Below are positions 1-6,196 of a stretch of DNA of 9,620 nt, piece after piece; positions within the stretch are counted from its first letter, which is position 1, and every line of letters begins with the position of its first letter. The position numbers and the translations under genes are program-made. Location of the stretch: contig MVQS01000341.1 in assembly GCA_002067855.1 (NCBI GenBank), forward strand, positions 1-9,620, read 5' to 3'. The notes beneath the pieces are model-generated. The model searched no databases. It was not told where the DNA came from and saw only the letters and a program-made list of their open reading frames with translations. The stretch comes from Syntrophaceae bacterium PtaB.Bin038. GTDB lineage: Bacteria > Desulfobacterota > Syntrophia > Syntrophales > UBA2192.

Positions 1-103
1 GACCGTGGACATCGCGAAGATGATGAGCGACTACTGGCGGCAGTTCGGCTGGGATGCCGAAACGGGCGTGCCGCCCGTGGAAGACCGGAAGAGCGGAAGC
101 TAG
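1..103 (+). CDS. C-terminal end of a probable aldehyde:ferredoxin oxidoreductase-family protein (partial)
   Basis: Only the last 33 residues are visible, read in the frame starting at base 2 and ending at TAG 101-103. The segment with DYWRQFGWDAETGVPP resembles the usual C-terminus of AOR-family tungsten enzymes, where a YY..RGWD..G.PT stretch closes the protein. These enzymes oxidise aldehydes or, as BamB, act in benzoyl-CoA reduction, passing electrons to or from ferredoxin. A ferredoxin gene directly downstream fits this. The last residues (EDRKSGS) are encoded by the repeat beginning near base 87, which also supplies the stop codon, so the tail may be altered relative to relatives. The subfamily cannot be told from this fragment, and the family call rests on a short match from memory. 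Confidence 0.5.
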   Translation, partial: TVDIAKMMSDYWRQFGWDAETGVPPVEDRKSGS

Positions 104-164
104 GAAGAGCAGAAGAGCGGAGCGATTTCATTTCTTGTCCGCTCTTCCTAAGTTCTGCTCTTCC
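87..164. repeat. GAAGAGC-rich imperfect inverted repeat between oxidoreductase and ferredoxin genes
   Basis: GAAGAGC and its reverse complement recur through this stretch. Bases 112-120 pair perfectly with 139-147 (9 bp) around an 18-base loop, and 103-111 pair perfectly with 156-164 (9 bp) outside an 8-base bulge. An alternative register pairs 87-112 with 139-164 at 22 of 26 positions. There is no T-run, so it is not a standard intrinsic terminator. It could stabilise or partly separate the two transcripts. The left arm overlaps the last codons and stop of the upstream gene. The right arm resembles the repeat near 6205. Confidence 0.7.
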
Positions 165-210
165 GATGTTCGTGGGCATAAAAGGGTAGACAGACACCAG
201 AAAGACGGCA

Positions 211-654
211 ATGGCACACCTGATTACGGACAGTTGCAACGGCTGCGGGGCATGCCTCAAGATGTGCCCCACCGGCGCCATCCGGGGCGAGAAGAAGTCG
301 CTTCACGTCATCGACCCGTCTCTGTGCATCGACTGCGGCACCTGCGGGCGCGTCTGTCCCGTCGAGGCCGTAAGGGATGAAGCGGGCAACGTCTGCGCGA
401 AGATGAAATACGCCGAGTGGCTCAAGCCCGCCTTCGATCTCAAGATCTGCACGCCCTGCCGGATCTGCGTGGACACCTGCCCGGTCAACTGCCTCGATCT
501 CGGGGAGCCCTCCCCCGGGCCCGAGCCGCACGCGTATCCCTTCCTCAAGGAGCCGAAGCGCTGTATCGGCTGTAGCCTCTGCGCGAGGGACTGCCCCGTC
601 GACGCGATCTCCATGACGCCGCTCGGCTCCCGAACGGCGGAGACGGTCCCGTGA
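211..654 (+). CDS. 4Fe-4S ferredoxin with four cluster-binding motifs
   Basis: This 147-residue protein has four CxxCxxCxxxCP motifs: Cys 9/12/15/19, 39/42/45/49, 80/83/86/90 and 118/121/124/128. That predicts two tandem 2x[4Fe-4S] ferredoxin modules joined by a segment at residues 55-78, plus a Pro-rich linker at 98-110. No signal peptide or membrane segment is seen, so it should be a soluble cytoplasmic electron carrier. It follows the tail of a probable AOR-family enzyme, and such enzymes often have a polyferredoxin encoded next to them, so it is likely that enzyme's redox partner. The ATG at 211 is preceded by a weak AGAAAGACGG purine stretch. Its stop overlaps the GTG of the next gene. 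The partner assignment is inference; the ferredoxin call is secure. Confidence 0.93.
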   Translation: MAHLITDSCNGCGACLKMCPTGAIRGEKKSLHVIDPSLCIDCGTCGRVCPVEAVRDEAGNVCAKMKYAEWLKPAFDLKICTPCRICVDTCPVNCLDLGEPSPGPEPHAYPFLKEPKRCIGCSLCARDCPVDAISMTPLGSRTAETVP

Positions 655-953
655 GTCCCCCGCGGAAGGCCGGGGAAGGGATCGTCTGCCCCGTCTGCGG
701 CAGGCCCATCGCCTGCGGCCCCAGCGCCGACCGCCATCACTGGCTGCCCCGGTCCCGCGGCGGCCGAGACTCCGACGCGATCCACGTCGTGTGCCACCGC
801 AAGATCCACAGTGTCTTCACCCCGAAGGAACTGGCCTCCGAGTACGGCACGCCCGAGGCGGTTCGCGTCCACCCCGAGATCGCCAAGTTCATCCGCTGGG
901 TCCGCCGCAAGCCCCCCGGGTTCGTCGACAGCCACGCCAAGCCGAAAAAATAG
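651..953 (+). CDS. Small HNH-endonuclease-like protein
   Basis: A 100-residue protein starting at GTG 651, whose TGA overlap with the ferredoxin stop indicates translational coupling. It has a zinc-type pair C13-xx-C16, then DRHHWLPRSRGG (residues 27-38) and CHRKIH (48-53). This is the layout of small HNH nucleases (HH near a beta-hairpin, then C..H...H). The usual central Asn is not obvious; His45 sits near that place in DAIHVVC. The C-terminal half (YGTPEAVRVHPEIAKFIRWV) resembles stand-alone HNH proteins I recall from proteobacteria, whose role is not well defined. No restriction or phage genes lie nearby. Nuclease activity is inferred from the motif only. Confidence 0.75.
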   Translation: MSPPRKAGEGIVCPVCGRPIACGPSADRHHWLPRSRGGRDSDAIHVVCHRKIHSVFTPKELASEYGTPEAVRVHPEIAKFIRWVRRKPPGFVDSHAKPKK

Positions 954-1027
954 GGCAGCCGGAATCCATCCGCCGCCCTCGTCGTCCCGCCGGTCCCTTC
1001 GCCCGCCGGAGGGGTTGCCTTCGATCG

Positions 1028-1465
1028 TCACGGGCAGACCTGCCGGGCAAGCCGCTCGTGCAGGGTCCCGGGTGCCAGATCCCGCCAGGGGGACCCGCCC
1101 GCGGGACTCACGGCGATGCGCTTGCCGTCGGCGTCGTAGATCGTCATGGAGAGGCTGCGCGCCTTCGCCGCCTTGCAGTTGAATTCGCTCACCGCGATCA
1201 CGTGGTCCGGCTTCTGCCCCCTGTACTCGCCCGTCCCTTTCAGGAACTTCTCCGCGGACCTTCTCCCGTCCTCGCTGTAAACGGTCTTCTCCTGCACGGT
1301 CAGCGTCACGGTCGTCTTCTTGACGCTCTGCGCGTCGTAGTAGTGGGCCCCCTTCGCCGTCGAGGCGAAGTAGACCCAGTCCGCCTCGAGCGCGGATCCC
1401 GCAGATGCGGCGAGAAGAACAACGGCGAGAACGGCGATTGCGATGAACGGTCGTCTGCCCGGCAT
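1028..1465 (-). CDS. Secreted Adhesin_E-like (surface-adhesin protein E family) protein
   Basis: A 145-residue protein starting at the ATG complementary to 1463-1465, chosen because GGAAGGGGG lies just upstream and a signal peptide begins there: a basic MPGRR, a hydrophobic run at residues 7-20, and a likely cleavage near SAL at 24-26. The mature part opens with WVYF and a YYDAQSV segment, then VTLTVQEKTVYS, EFNCKAAKARSL and a C-terminal Cys. This fits the Adhesin_E pattern (W.Y...YY.D..S......V......C......Y...C). Cys97 and Cys144 could form a disulphide. It should be periplasmic or surface-exposed, function unknown. A longer reading to 1693 in this frame lacks a signal peptide at its start and is rejected. 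Family call from pattern memory. Confidence 0.72.
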   Translation of the reverse strand: MPGRRPFIAIAVLAVVLLAASAGSALEADWVYFASTAKGAHYYDAQSVKKTTVTLTVQEKTVYSEDGRRSAEKFLKGTGEYRGQKPDHVIAVSEFNCKAAKARSLSMTIYDADGKRIAVSPAGGSPWRDLAPGTLHERLARQVCP

Positions 1466-1520
1466 GATTTCCCCCTTCCATGGGTGCAGGCACTGCCCCG
1501 GACGGCCTGTACGGCCGGAT

Positions 1521-1721
1521 TCATCCCGGCATTTCATGCGGCTCTGCCGGCGGCGCGCCGCCGGCAAGGGGTATCCTGTCCGCCTCGGGCCGTTCCGCCC
1601 GGACCTCGTCCCGCGGCTTCGACAACCGGACGGCGATCCTGACGGCGGCAACGGGTAGAAGCACCACGGCGACAGCCGCGATGGTTGCCGCACAGACGGC
1701 TCCGGTGATGAGCTTTTTCAT
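1521..1721 (-). CDS. Small single-pass membrane peptide, unknown function
   Basis: A 66-residue reading frame starting MKKLITGAVCAATIAAVAVV, with a strong GGGAGGG ribosome-binding site just before the ATG. Residues 3-30 form one long hydrophobic helix. The rest is a charged, Pro/Ala/Gly-rich tail ending PPAEPHEMPG. It lies 60 bases after the 105-aa gene and 55 bases before the Adhesin_E-like gene on the same strand, so the three may be one transcript. A perfect palindrome sits in its last codons. I do not recognise a family. The ribosome-binding site and membrane helix argue for a real gene, but its short length leaves doubt. Confidence 0.55.
   Translation of the reverse strand: MKKLITGAVCAATIAAVAVVLLPVAAVRIAVRLSKPRDEVRAERPEADRIPLAGGAPPAEPHEMPG
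1545..1566. repeat. Perfect 22-bp GC-only-core palindrome
   Basis: The 22 bases from 1545 to 1566 equal their own reverse complement, centred on GGCGCGCC. They lie in the 3' part of the 66-aa gene, encoding AGGAPPA. RNA from either strand could fold a tight GC hairpin, though with no natural loop. No T-run follows on either strand, so it is not an intrinsic terminator. It could be chance in GC-rich coding DNA or a protein-binding site. Confidence 0.6.
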
Positions 1722-1781
1722 GGTTCACCCTCCCCGCGTTCATGCCTGTCCACGAACGGTTTCAGGTGCGCCCCGCATTGT

Positions 1782-2099
1782 TCAGGCGCAGTACCAGGTC
1801 CCGATCTCGCCGAAGATCGCAGAAACCCTCCGGGCATGCGCCATGAAGTCGTCGTAACGCTCGGGGAGAGGGACCCGCGTGTCGATGAGGATGCCGTAGT
1901 CTCCGTGCTGAAGGGAATGCCACTCCCCCCGGTCCTTGAGGTTCTTGCAGTACTCCTCGATCTCGGCGGATCGGATCAGGGCGACGAAGAACCCCTTTCG
2001 GAGCAGTGTGGCCGCGAGTTCATGCTTGCCGCAGCGATCCAGGGTCACCAATACGGAATTCACCGTTTTCTTGACGTGCAGGTCTGCGTTTGTGCTCAT
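1782..2099 (-). CDS. Hypothetical protein, 105 aa
   Basis: Begins at the ATG complementary to 2097-2099 with an AGGA-like site very close upstream (CAGGATC before ATG). It has no signal peptide or membrane segment and a mixed, globular-looking composition: an N-terminal half with likely helices (residues 5-45, HVKKTVNSVLVTLDRCGKH), a charged EIEEYCKNLKDRGEW segment, and a C-terminal segment ending GTWYCA. Cysteines are at 23, 51 and 104. I do not recognise a family. A TTGACA-type promoter about 65-90 bases upstream and the small genes downstream on the same strand suggest it heads a short operon. The composition looks like a real protein rather than a frame shadow. Confidence 0.65.
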   Translation of the reverse strand: MSTNADLHVKKTVNSVLVTLDRCGKHELAATLLRKGFFVALIRSAEIEEYCKNLKDRGEWHSLQHGDYGILIDTRVPLPERYDDFMAHARRVSAIFGEIGTWYCA

Positions 2100-2163
2100 G
2101 ATCCTGAAGCAGGGCGTGTTTTACTGTCGTCCGGTCGGATGAACTGCTTTTCCCTGCCGCCTT

Positions 2164-2192
2164 AATGTTGCAATTCCTGCTGTTTCTGTCAA
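2164..2192 (-). promoter_or_regulatory. Probable sigma-70 promoter for the 105-aa gene operon
   Basis: On the minus strand a perfect TTGACA (complement of 2187-2192) is followed after 17 bases by AACATT (complement of 2164-2169; 3 of 6 matches to TATAAT). It lies between the tRNA terminator and the 105-aa gene and leaves a leader of about 60 bases. Good -35 and spacing, weak -10. Confidence 0.45.
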
Positions 2193-2229
2193 GGACGGCG
2201 CATCGGCCCCGGTGACCCCTGTGGAGACG

Positions 2230-2263
2230 AAAAAAAGGGGCCGGCCGAAAAACGGCCGACCCC
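2230..2263 (-). terminator. Intrinsic terminator after tRNA-Arg
   Basis: On the minus strand an 11-bp GC-rich stem (2253-2263 with 2237-2247, one mismatch) with a five-T loop is followed by seven T (complement of 2230-2236). It begins 10 bases past the tRNA 3' end, so it should end the tRNA transcript. Confidence 0.92.
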
Positions 2264-2272
2264 TTGATTTCA

Positions 2273-2349
2273 TGGCGGGCGATCTGGGGCTCGAACCCAG
2301 GACCTTTGGTTCCGGAGACCAACGCTCTATCCTACTGAGCTAACCGCCC
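2273..2349 (-). tRNA. tRNA-Arg (anticodon CCG)
   Basis: A 77-base gene with an encoded CCA. The cloverleaf is complete: acceptor GGGCGGT pairs with ATCGCCC (one G-U), the D stem is GCTC/GAGC, and the anticodon stem TTGGT/ACCAA carries loop CTCCGGA. The anticodon CCG (complement of 2313-2315) reads the Arg codon CGG. The variable loop has 5 bases, and the T stem CTGGG/CCCAG has loop TTCGAGC. The discriminator base is G. It is a lone tRNA with its own terminator. I see no duplicated 3' end in the window that would mark an integrated element. Confidence 0.97.
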
Positions 2350-2772
2350 GCGCCTTTTCGTGTTCCGTCAAACGGAAACCGGGTCGGACCGGTGAAATCT
2401 CCGCCAGGCCGCACCCGGATGATGCCTTTTAGCACGTCCGTTGAAATATGTGAATACCCTGATGGAAAAAATTTTCAAACCCCGGTTTCCCCCGCCGCGC
2501 CGGGGTCAGCTCGATCCGTTCAGTAATGGACCGTGCCATAACGGCATTCCCGCGTCAACCCCCTGAATCGGCATCAGAAATTTCAATGCCGGGCCCTTGC
2601 AGCATAGCCGCGGGCGCCCCGCGCCGGTGGCCCGAATCGTGCGCTGTTCCCGTAAGTTGTTGACATATTTGGTTAATGCCGGCGGCACGGCAAGGATTAC
2701 CCCCCGGCACGCGAGGTGCTCCCGAGGAGTGCAAACGAAACCTCGGCACGCCGCCGAAAAGGAGAGAACACG
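2350..2772. other. Intergenic stretch of about 420 bases between tRNA-Arg and the FlgM-like gene
   Basis: No convincing gene; reading frames here look like shadows. An AT-rich patch at 2441-2478 holds a weak minus-strand promoter-like pair (TTGAAA, 16 bases, TATTCA) that could serve the tRNA. A CCCCGG/CCGGGG inverted pair spans 2480-2505. A perfect TTGACA on the plus strand at 2660-2665 could be a -35 box for the FlgM-like gene, but I find no matching -10 box at normal spacing. A small CCGAGG/CCTCGG inverted pair lies at 2722-2746. Confidence 0.5.
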
Positions 2773-2982
2773 ATGGCCCGAATCCTGCGCAAGGAAGAAT
2801 GCATGCTGCAGCTTCTCCAGGTTGTTCGTGAGATTCCCGAGATCAGGCAGGAGAAAGTCAAGAGGCTGAAGGACCGGGTCGGGCAGGGCCGCTACACGGT
2901 CGACGCCGACGCGCTGGCCGAGCGGATGCTGGAAGAGGCCCTCTCGGAGGCCCTCCACAAGTCCCGCAAGCCCCGCCACTGA
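2773..2982 (+). CDS. FlgM-like anti-sigma factor protein (orphan)
   Basis: A 69-residue protein. The ATG at 2773 is chosen because GGAGAG sits 6 bases upstream; a longer frame from 2716 lacks such a site. Residues 22-56 (EIRQEKVKRLKDRVGQGRYTVDADALAERMLEEAL) follow the FlgM C-terminal pattern, in which K-V-..-L-K-..-I-..-G-.-Y-.-V-D-.-..-A-E-.-L forms the helices that bind the flagellar sigma factor FliA (sigma-28). The protein is shorter than typical FlgM (about 90-100 residues), mainly lacking the disordered N-terminal part. No flagellar or chemotaxis gene is present in the window, so it may be a remote flgM or an orphan paralogue acting on another sigma factor. Confidence 0.6.
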   Translation: MARILRKEECMLQLLQVVREIPEIRQEKVKRLKDRVGQGRYTVDADALAERMLEEALSEALHKSRKPRH

Positions 2983-3006
2983 TCGTTCCCGGATTCCCCC
3001 GACCCC

Positions 3007-3870
3007 TCACAGGGCCAGCTCGCGGACGATCTTCCGCGCCGCGCGGCTCTGGTTCATCGTGCAGATGTGCAGGCCGCAGACCTCGTTGCGGATGAGGTCC
3101 CAGGCCTGCTGCTGGGCGTACTCGATGCCGTACTTCTCCACCTCCCCGGGCTTGTCCTTGAGCCGGCAGAGCCGCTCGCCCAGCGCCTCGGGGATCTTTG
3201 CCCCGCAGAGCTCCGTGATGCGCAGGATCTGTTTGTAATTGAGGATGGGGAAGATGCCGGGGATGATGGGCACCCGGATCTTCATCGCCATCGCCCGGTC
3301 CCGGAACCGGTAGAAGTCCTCGTTGTGGAAGAAGAGCTGGGTGATGATGAAATCGGCCCCGGCGTCCACCTTGCGCTTGAGGTTCTTCAGGTCGTCGTCG
3401 AGGCTCGGCGCCTCGGGGTGTCCTTCGGGGTAGCCCGCCACCCCGATGGAGAACCCGTTGTGCGCCTGGATGAACTCGACGAGTTCATTGGCAAACCCGA
3501 AGCCCCCCGCGGGCCGGACGAACTTCTCCTCCCCCCGGGGCGGGTCGCCCCGCAGGGCGAGGATGTTCTCGATGTTCTGCGCCTTCATGTCCTCGAGGAT
3601 GCGGGCGATGTCGTCCCGCGTCGAGGCCACGCAGGTCAGGTGGGCGAGGGCCTCGCTGCGGATCTCGTTTTTCAGGCGCGCGGCGATCTCGATCGTCTTG
3701 TCCCGCGTCCCGCCTCCGGCCCCGTAGGTCACGGAGATGAAGTCGGGGTTGAGCTCCTTGAGCTCCGCGATCGTCGCGAAGAGGCTCTCCAGGTTTCCCT
3801 CGCGCACGGGCGGGAAGACCTCGAAGGAGAGAGTCCGCTTTTTCTGGTTGAACAAATCCCGGATCAGCAT
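3007..3870 (-). CDS. metF: 5,10-methylenetetrahydrofolate reductase
   Basis: A 287-residue protein, close to the usual length of bacterial MetF. It reduces 5,10-methylene-THF to 5-methyl-THF using FAD, feeding methionine synthesis and, in acetogenic or CO2-fixing anaerobes, the methyl branch of the Wood-Ljungdahl pathway. Family landmarks are SFEVFPP at residues 15-21 with the catalytic Glu17, VTYGAGGGTRDKT at 47-59, HLTC at 77-80, and LALRGDPP at 104-111 with the flavin-contacting Asp109. VAGYPEGHPE and ITQLFF (substrate-side segments) and PIIPGI follow. GGGAGA precedes the ATG (complement of 3868-3870). It stands alone: no metV, metH or folD in the window. It is divergent from the amidase and convergent with the FlgM-like gene. 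Confidence 0.96.
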   Translation of the reverse strand: MLIRDLFNQKKRTLSFEVFPPVREGNLESLFATIAELKELNPDFISVTYGAGGGTRDKTIEIAARLKNEIRSEALAHLTCVASTRDDIARILEDMKAQNIENILALRGDPPRGEEKFVRPAGGFGFANELVEFIQAHNGFSIGVAGYPEGHPEAPSLDDDLKNLKRKVDAGADFIITQLFFHNEDFYRFRDRAMAMKIRVPIIPGIFPILNYKQILRITELCGAKIPEALGERLCRLKDKPGEVEKYGIEYAQQQAWDLIRNEVCGLHICTMNQSRAARKIVRELAL

Positions 3871-3895
3871 GACGTCTCCCGCGTAAAATTGCCTG

Positions 3896-3926
3896 TGTAA
3901 ATGGCACTTCGGGCCGATTCTGTCAA
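3896..3926 (-). promoter_or_regulatory. metF: Possible sigma-70 promoter for metF
   Basis: A perfect TTGACA on the minus strand (complement of 3921-3926) lies upstream of metF. Candidate -10 boxes are CATTTA at 17 bases or TTTACA at 19 bases (complement of 3896-3903), both weak. The leader would be about 20 bases. No S-box or other riboswitch would fit in so short a leader. Confidence 0.4.
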
Positions 3927-3948
3927 CCCATTTTATTGAACGCCGGTG

Positions 3949-3977
3949 TTGTGGAACCGCCGGAAATCTGATAGATT
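3949..3977 (+). promoter_or_regulatory. Weak candidate promoter for the amidase gene
   Basis: TTGTGG (3949-3954), 17 bases, then TAGATT (3972-3977; 4 of 6 to TATAAT), about 30 bases before the amidase ATG. Spacing is right but the boxes are only partial matches. Confidence 0.3.
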
Positions 3978-4006
3978 CGGCACGGTTGAGGCATGCCGGG
4001 TACGAG

Positions 4007-6115
4007 ATGACTAGACTCTTCAGAGCGATCCTTCCCGCAACCCTGCTCCTGACGGGGCTTCTGACAACCCCTGCCTGGGGGCTTGTCTACGTTTCCAACA
4101 TCCGTCACTGGGCCGCGCCGGACTACACGCGCGTCGTCATCGACACGAGCGACGAGGCGACCTACGCCGTGGCGAAGGAGGGCCGGCGGCTCACCCTCAC
4201 GGTGAAGAAGGCCGACATCGCGGAGGACGTGCCCCTCCAGAGCTTCCTGAACAAGCCGGGCATCGAGAAGATCGACGTCGCCGTCCTGCCCGACGAGAGC
4301 GTCCGCATCGAGCTGACCCTCTCGCAGGACGTGGAGGCGAAGGTCTTCAAGCTCAAGAAGTTCCTCGACAAGCCCAACCGGATCGTCATCGACCTGCAGT
4401 TCCCCGAGGTCGAGGAAAAGGAGAGCCTCAGCCGCCGGGAGGTCAAGAAGCTCCAGAAGGCGAAGATCGTCGTCATCGACGCGGGCCACGGCGGCGAAGA
4501 CCCCGGAGCCGTCGGCAAGATGGGGACGCGCGAGAAGGACGTCGTCCTCAAGATCGCGAAGAAGCTGCGCGACAACCTCAACAGGCGCGAGGGCTACCAG
4601 GCCTTCCTCACCCGCACGGGCGACTACTACGTCCCCTTCAAGAAGCGCCTCAAGATCGCCCGCGACTACGGGGCCGACGTCTTCGTCAGCATCCACGCCG
4701 ACGCCGTCCGCAACCGCACGATCCGCGGGGGCTCGGCGTACATCCTCTCCACGGGCGGCGCGACGAACGAGGCGGCGAGGCTTCTGGCCCGCAAGGAGAA
4801 CCTCGCAGACGTGATCGGCGGCTGGGCCAACGACGACGCGATCGACGAGACCGACATCATCACCCTCGACATGGTGATGACCAACACGATCAACCGCTCC
4901 CGGGAGCTCGCGCAGCTCACGCTCCGGAGCATGTCCGAGATCAACACCCTGAAGTTCAACACGGTCCAGGGGGCCCCCTTTCGAGTCCTGAAAATGCCCG
5001 AGATCCCCTCGGTTCTCGTCGAGACGGCCTACATCTCGAACCCCGTGGAGGAGAAGCTGTTGCGGACGCCGGCCTTCCAGGAAGAAATCGCCGGGGCCAT
5101 CGCGCAGGCGATTGTGCGGTTCGCCCCCAACGGCCGGCCCCCCGTTGACGTGCAGCACGCCCGCGCGGAGGAGAAGGCGTCGCCGGCCGCGAGGAAAGAC
5201 GAGAAGGCAGAGAAACCGCGCCAGCGGGAAGGCCGGGCCATCGAGAAGGGCGGGGAGGAAGCCGAGCCGACTCCGGCGAAGAAGGAAAAAACCCGCGCCG
5301 CCGACCCGGGCGGGACGAGGAAGAACGGCGTCGTGACCTACCGCGTCAGGAAGGGGGACACGCTGGAGAAGATCGCGGCGGCGCACGGCACGACCGCCCC
5401 CGAGATCGCCAGGCTCAACGGCCTGAGGCTCAGGGACCCTCTCTGGGTGGACCGCAAGCTCAAGATCCCCGCCACCCCGGCGAAGGAGGAGGAGAAGCCC
5501 GTTCCCGAGACCGTGACCTACCGCGTTCAGAAGGGCGACACGCTGGAGAGGATCGCCCTGAAGCATCACACCACGGTCCGCACCCTCCGGACCCTGAACA
5601 ACCTCAAGGCCGGCGAGACCCCTGCGGCCGGGCGCAAGCTCAGGGTGCCCGTGGAGAGGCCCGACGAGGAGCCGGCGGCCGAGCCGGCCGCGGGCCCGAA
5701 GGCGACGGCGGCGAAGAAATCGGGGGGGGCCGAGGCGGCGCCGAAAACCACGACGTACAAGGTACGCAAGGGCGACACGCTGGAGAAGATCGCGGCGGCG
5801 CACGGCACGACGGCCGCCGAGATCGCCGGGCTCAACAACCTGAAAGTGAAAGACCCCCTCTACGTGGACCGAAAGCTGAAGGTCCCCGCGGCAGAGAGGG
5901 ACAGGGGCCGGGAGGCACCGGCAGAGAAGAAGGCGGCCGCGAAGACAAAGAAGAAAAGCGCGACCTACACGGTCCGCAGGGGAGACACCCTCGAGAAGAT
6001 CGCCGTGAAGCACAACACGACGATCGCGGCCCTGATGAAGGCCAACAAGATCAAACTCCACGACCCGCTGTACGTAAATCGGAAGTTGATTATTCCCTCG
6101 GAAGAAGATATTTAG
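4007..6115 (+). CDS. Secreted N-acetylmuramoyl-L-alanine amidase: AMIN, Amidase_3, four LysM
   Basis: A 702-residue, AmiC-like enzyme that would cut the amide bond between MurNAc and L-Ala in peptidoglycan, in septum splitting or wall remodelling. Order: signal peptide 1-25 (LPATLLLTGLLTTPAWG); AMIN domain about 26-132, which targets such enzymes to the septum or wall; Amidase_3 about 153-365; a Lys/Glu/Ala-rich linker; LysM repeats at about 443-490, 503-551, 582-629 and 652-699, each with a Y.V..GDTLE.IA core. Zinc-site residues are His161 (DAGHGG), Glu176 (TREKD) and His230 (SIHAD); the catalytic Glu339 lies in VLVETAYISN. All are present. ATG 4007 is preferred over an in-frame TTG at 3986 because the signal peptide begins there, although its ribosome-binding site is weak. 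A C-terminal LysM array of four is longer than in E. coli AmiA/B/C, which have none. Confidence 0.95.
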   Translation: MTRLFRAILPATLLLTGLLTTPAWGLVYVSNIRHWAAPDYTRVVIDTSDEATYAVAKEGRRLTLTVKKADIAEDVPLQSFLNKPGIEKIDVAVLPDESVRIELTLSQDVEAKVFKLKKFLDKPNRIVIDLQFPEVEEKESLSRREVKKLQKAKIVVIDAGHGGEDPGAVGKMGTREKDVVLKIAKKLRDNLNRREGYQAFLTRTGDYYVPFKKRLKIARDYGADVFVSIHADAVRNRTIRGGSAYILSTGGATNEAARLLARKENLADVIGGWANDDAIDETDIITLDMVMTNTINRSRELAQLTLRSMSEINTLKFNTVQGAPFRVLKMPEIPSVLVETAYISNPVEEKLLRTPAFQEEIAGAIAQAIVRFAPNGRPPVDVQHARAEEKASPAARKDEKAEKPRQREGRAIEKGGEEAEPTPAKKEKTRAADPGGTRKNGVVTYRVRKGDTLEKIAAAHGTTAPEIARLNGLRLRDPLWVDRKLKIPATPAKEEEKPVPETVTYRVQKGDTLERIALKHHTTVRTLRTLNNLKAGETPAAGRKLRVPVERPDEEPAAEPAAGPKATAAKKSGGAEAAPKTTTYKVRKGDTLEKIAAAHGTTAAEIAGLNNLKVKDPLYVDRKLKVPAAERDRGREAPAEKKAAAKTKKKSATYTVRRGDTLEKIAVKHNTTIAALMKANKIKLHDPLYVNRKLIIPSEEDI
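5357..5811 (+). repeat. 38-base identical direct repeat in LysM1 and LysM3
   Basis: Bases 5357-5394 and 5774-5811 are identical over 38 positions and 417 bases (139 codons) apart, encoding DTLEKIAAAHGTT in both copies. Flanking LysM codons are only partly alike, and LysM2 and LysM4 differ more in this stretch. This points to a fairly recent duplication or gene conversion between repeats 1 and 3. Confidence 0.9.
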
Positions 6116-6196
6116 CAAACGGCAGGCGTGAGGCCTATGGCAAAAGGCTTGAGGCGCCGGGGGGTGAGAAATACCCGGATTACATCCTTTTTCGAG

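Noticed and set aside
954..1027. Possible shared terminator between the convergent HNH and Adhesin_E-like genes
   Set aside because: GC-rich with short CCGCCGG repeats, but no clean stem followed by a T-run on either strand.
303..1493. A 396-codon open frame on the minus strand across the ferredoxin, HNH and Adhesin_E-like genes
   Set aside because: It runs antisense to two well-supported genes and out of frame through a third; low-complexity Arg/Gly-rich translation.
2273..2349. tRNA-Arg as an attachment site for an integrated element
   Set aside because: No integrase in the window and no second copy of the tRNA 3' end was seen.
2464..2505. Minus-strand GC hairpin followed by a T-rich stretch as a metF terminator
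   Set aside because: It is about 500 bases beyond the metF stop and the T-run does not directly follow the stem.
2506..2979. A 157-codon minus-strand frame over the gap and the FlgM-like gene
   Set aside because: No family resemblance, and it overlaps the better-supported FlgM-like gene, which has a good ribosome-binding site.
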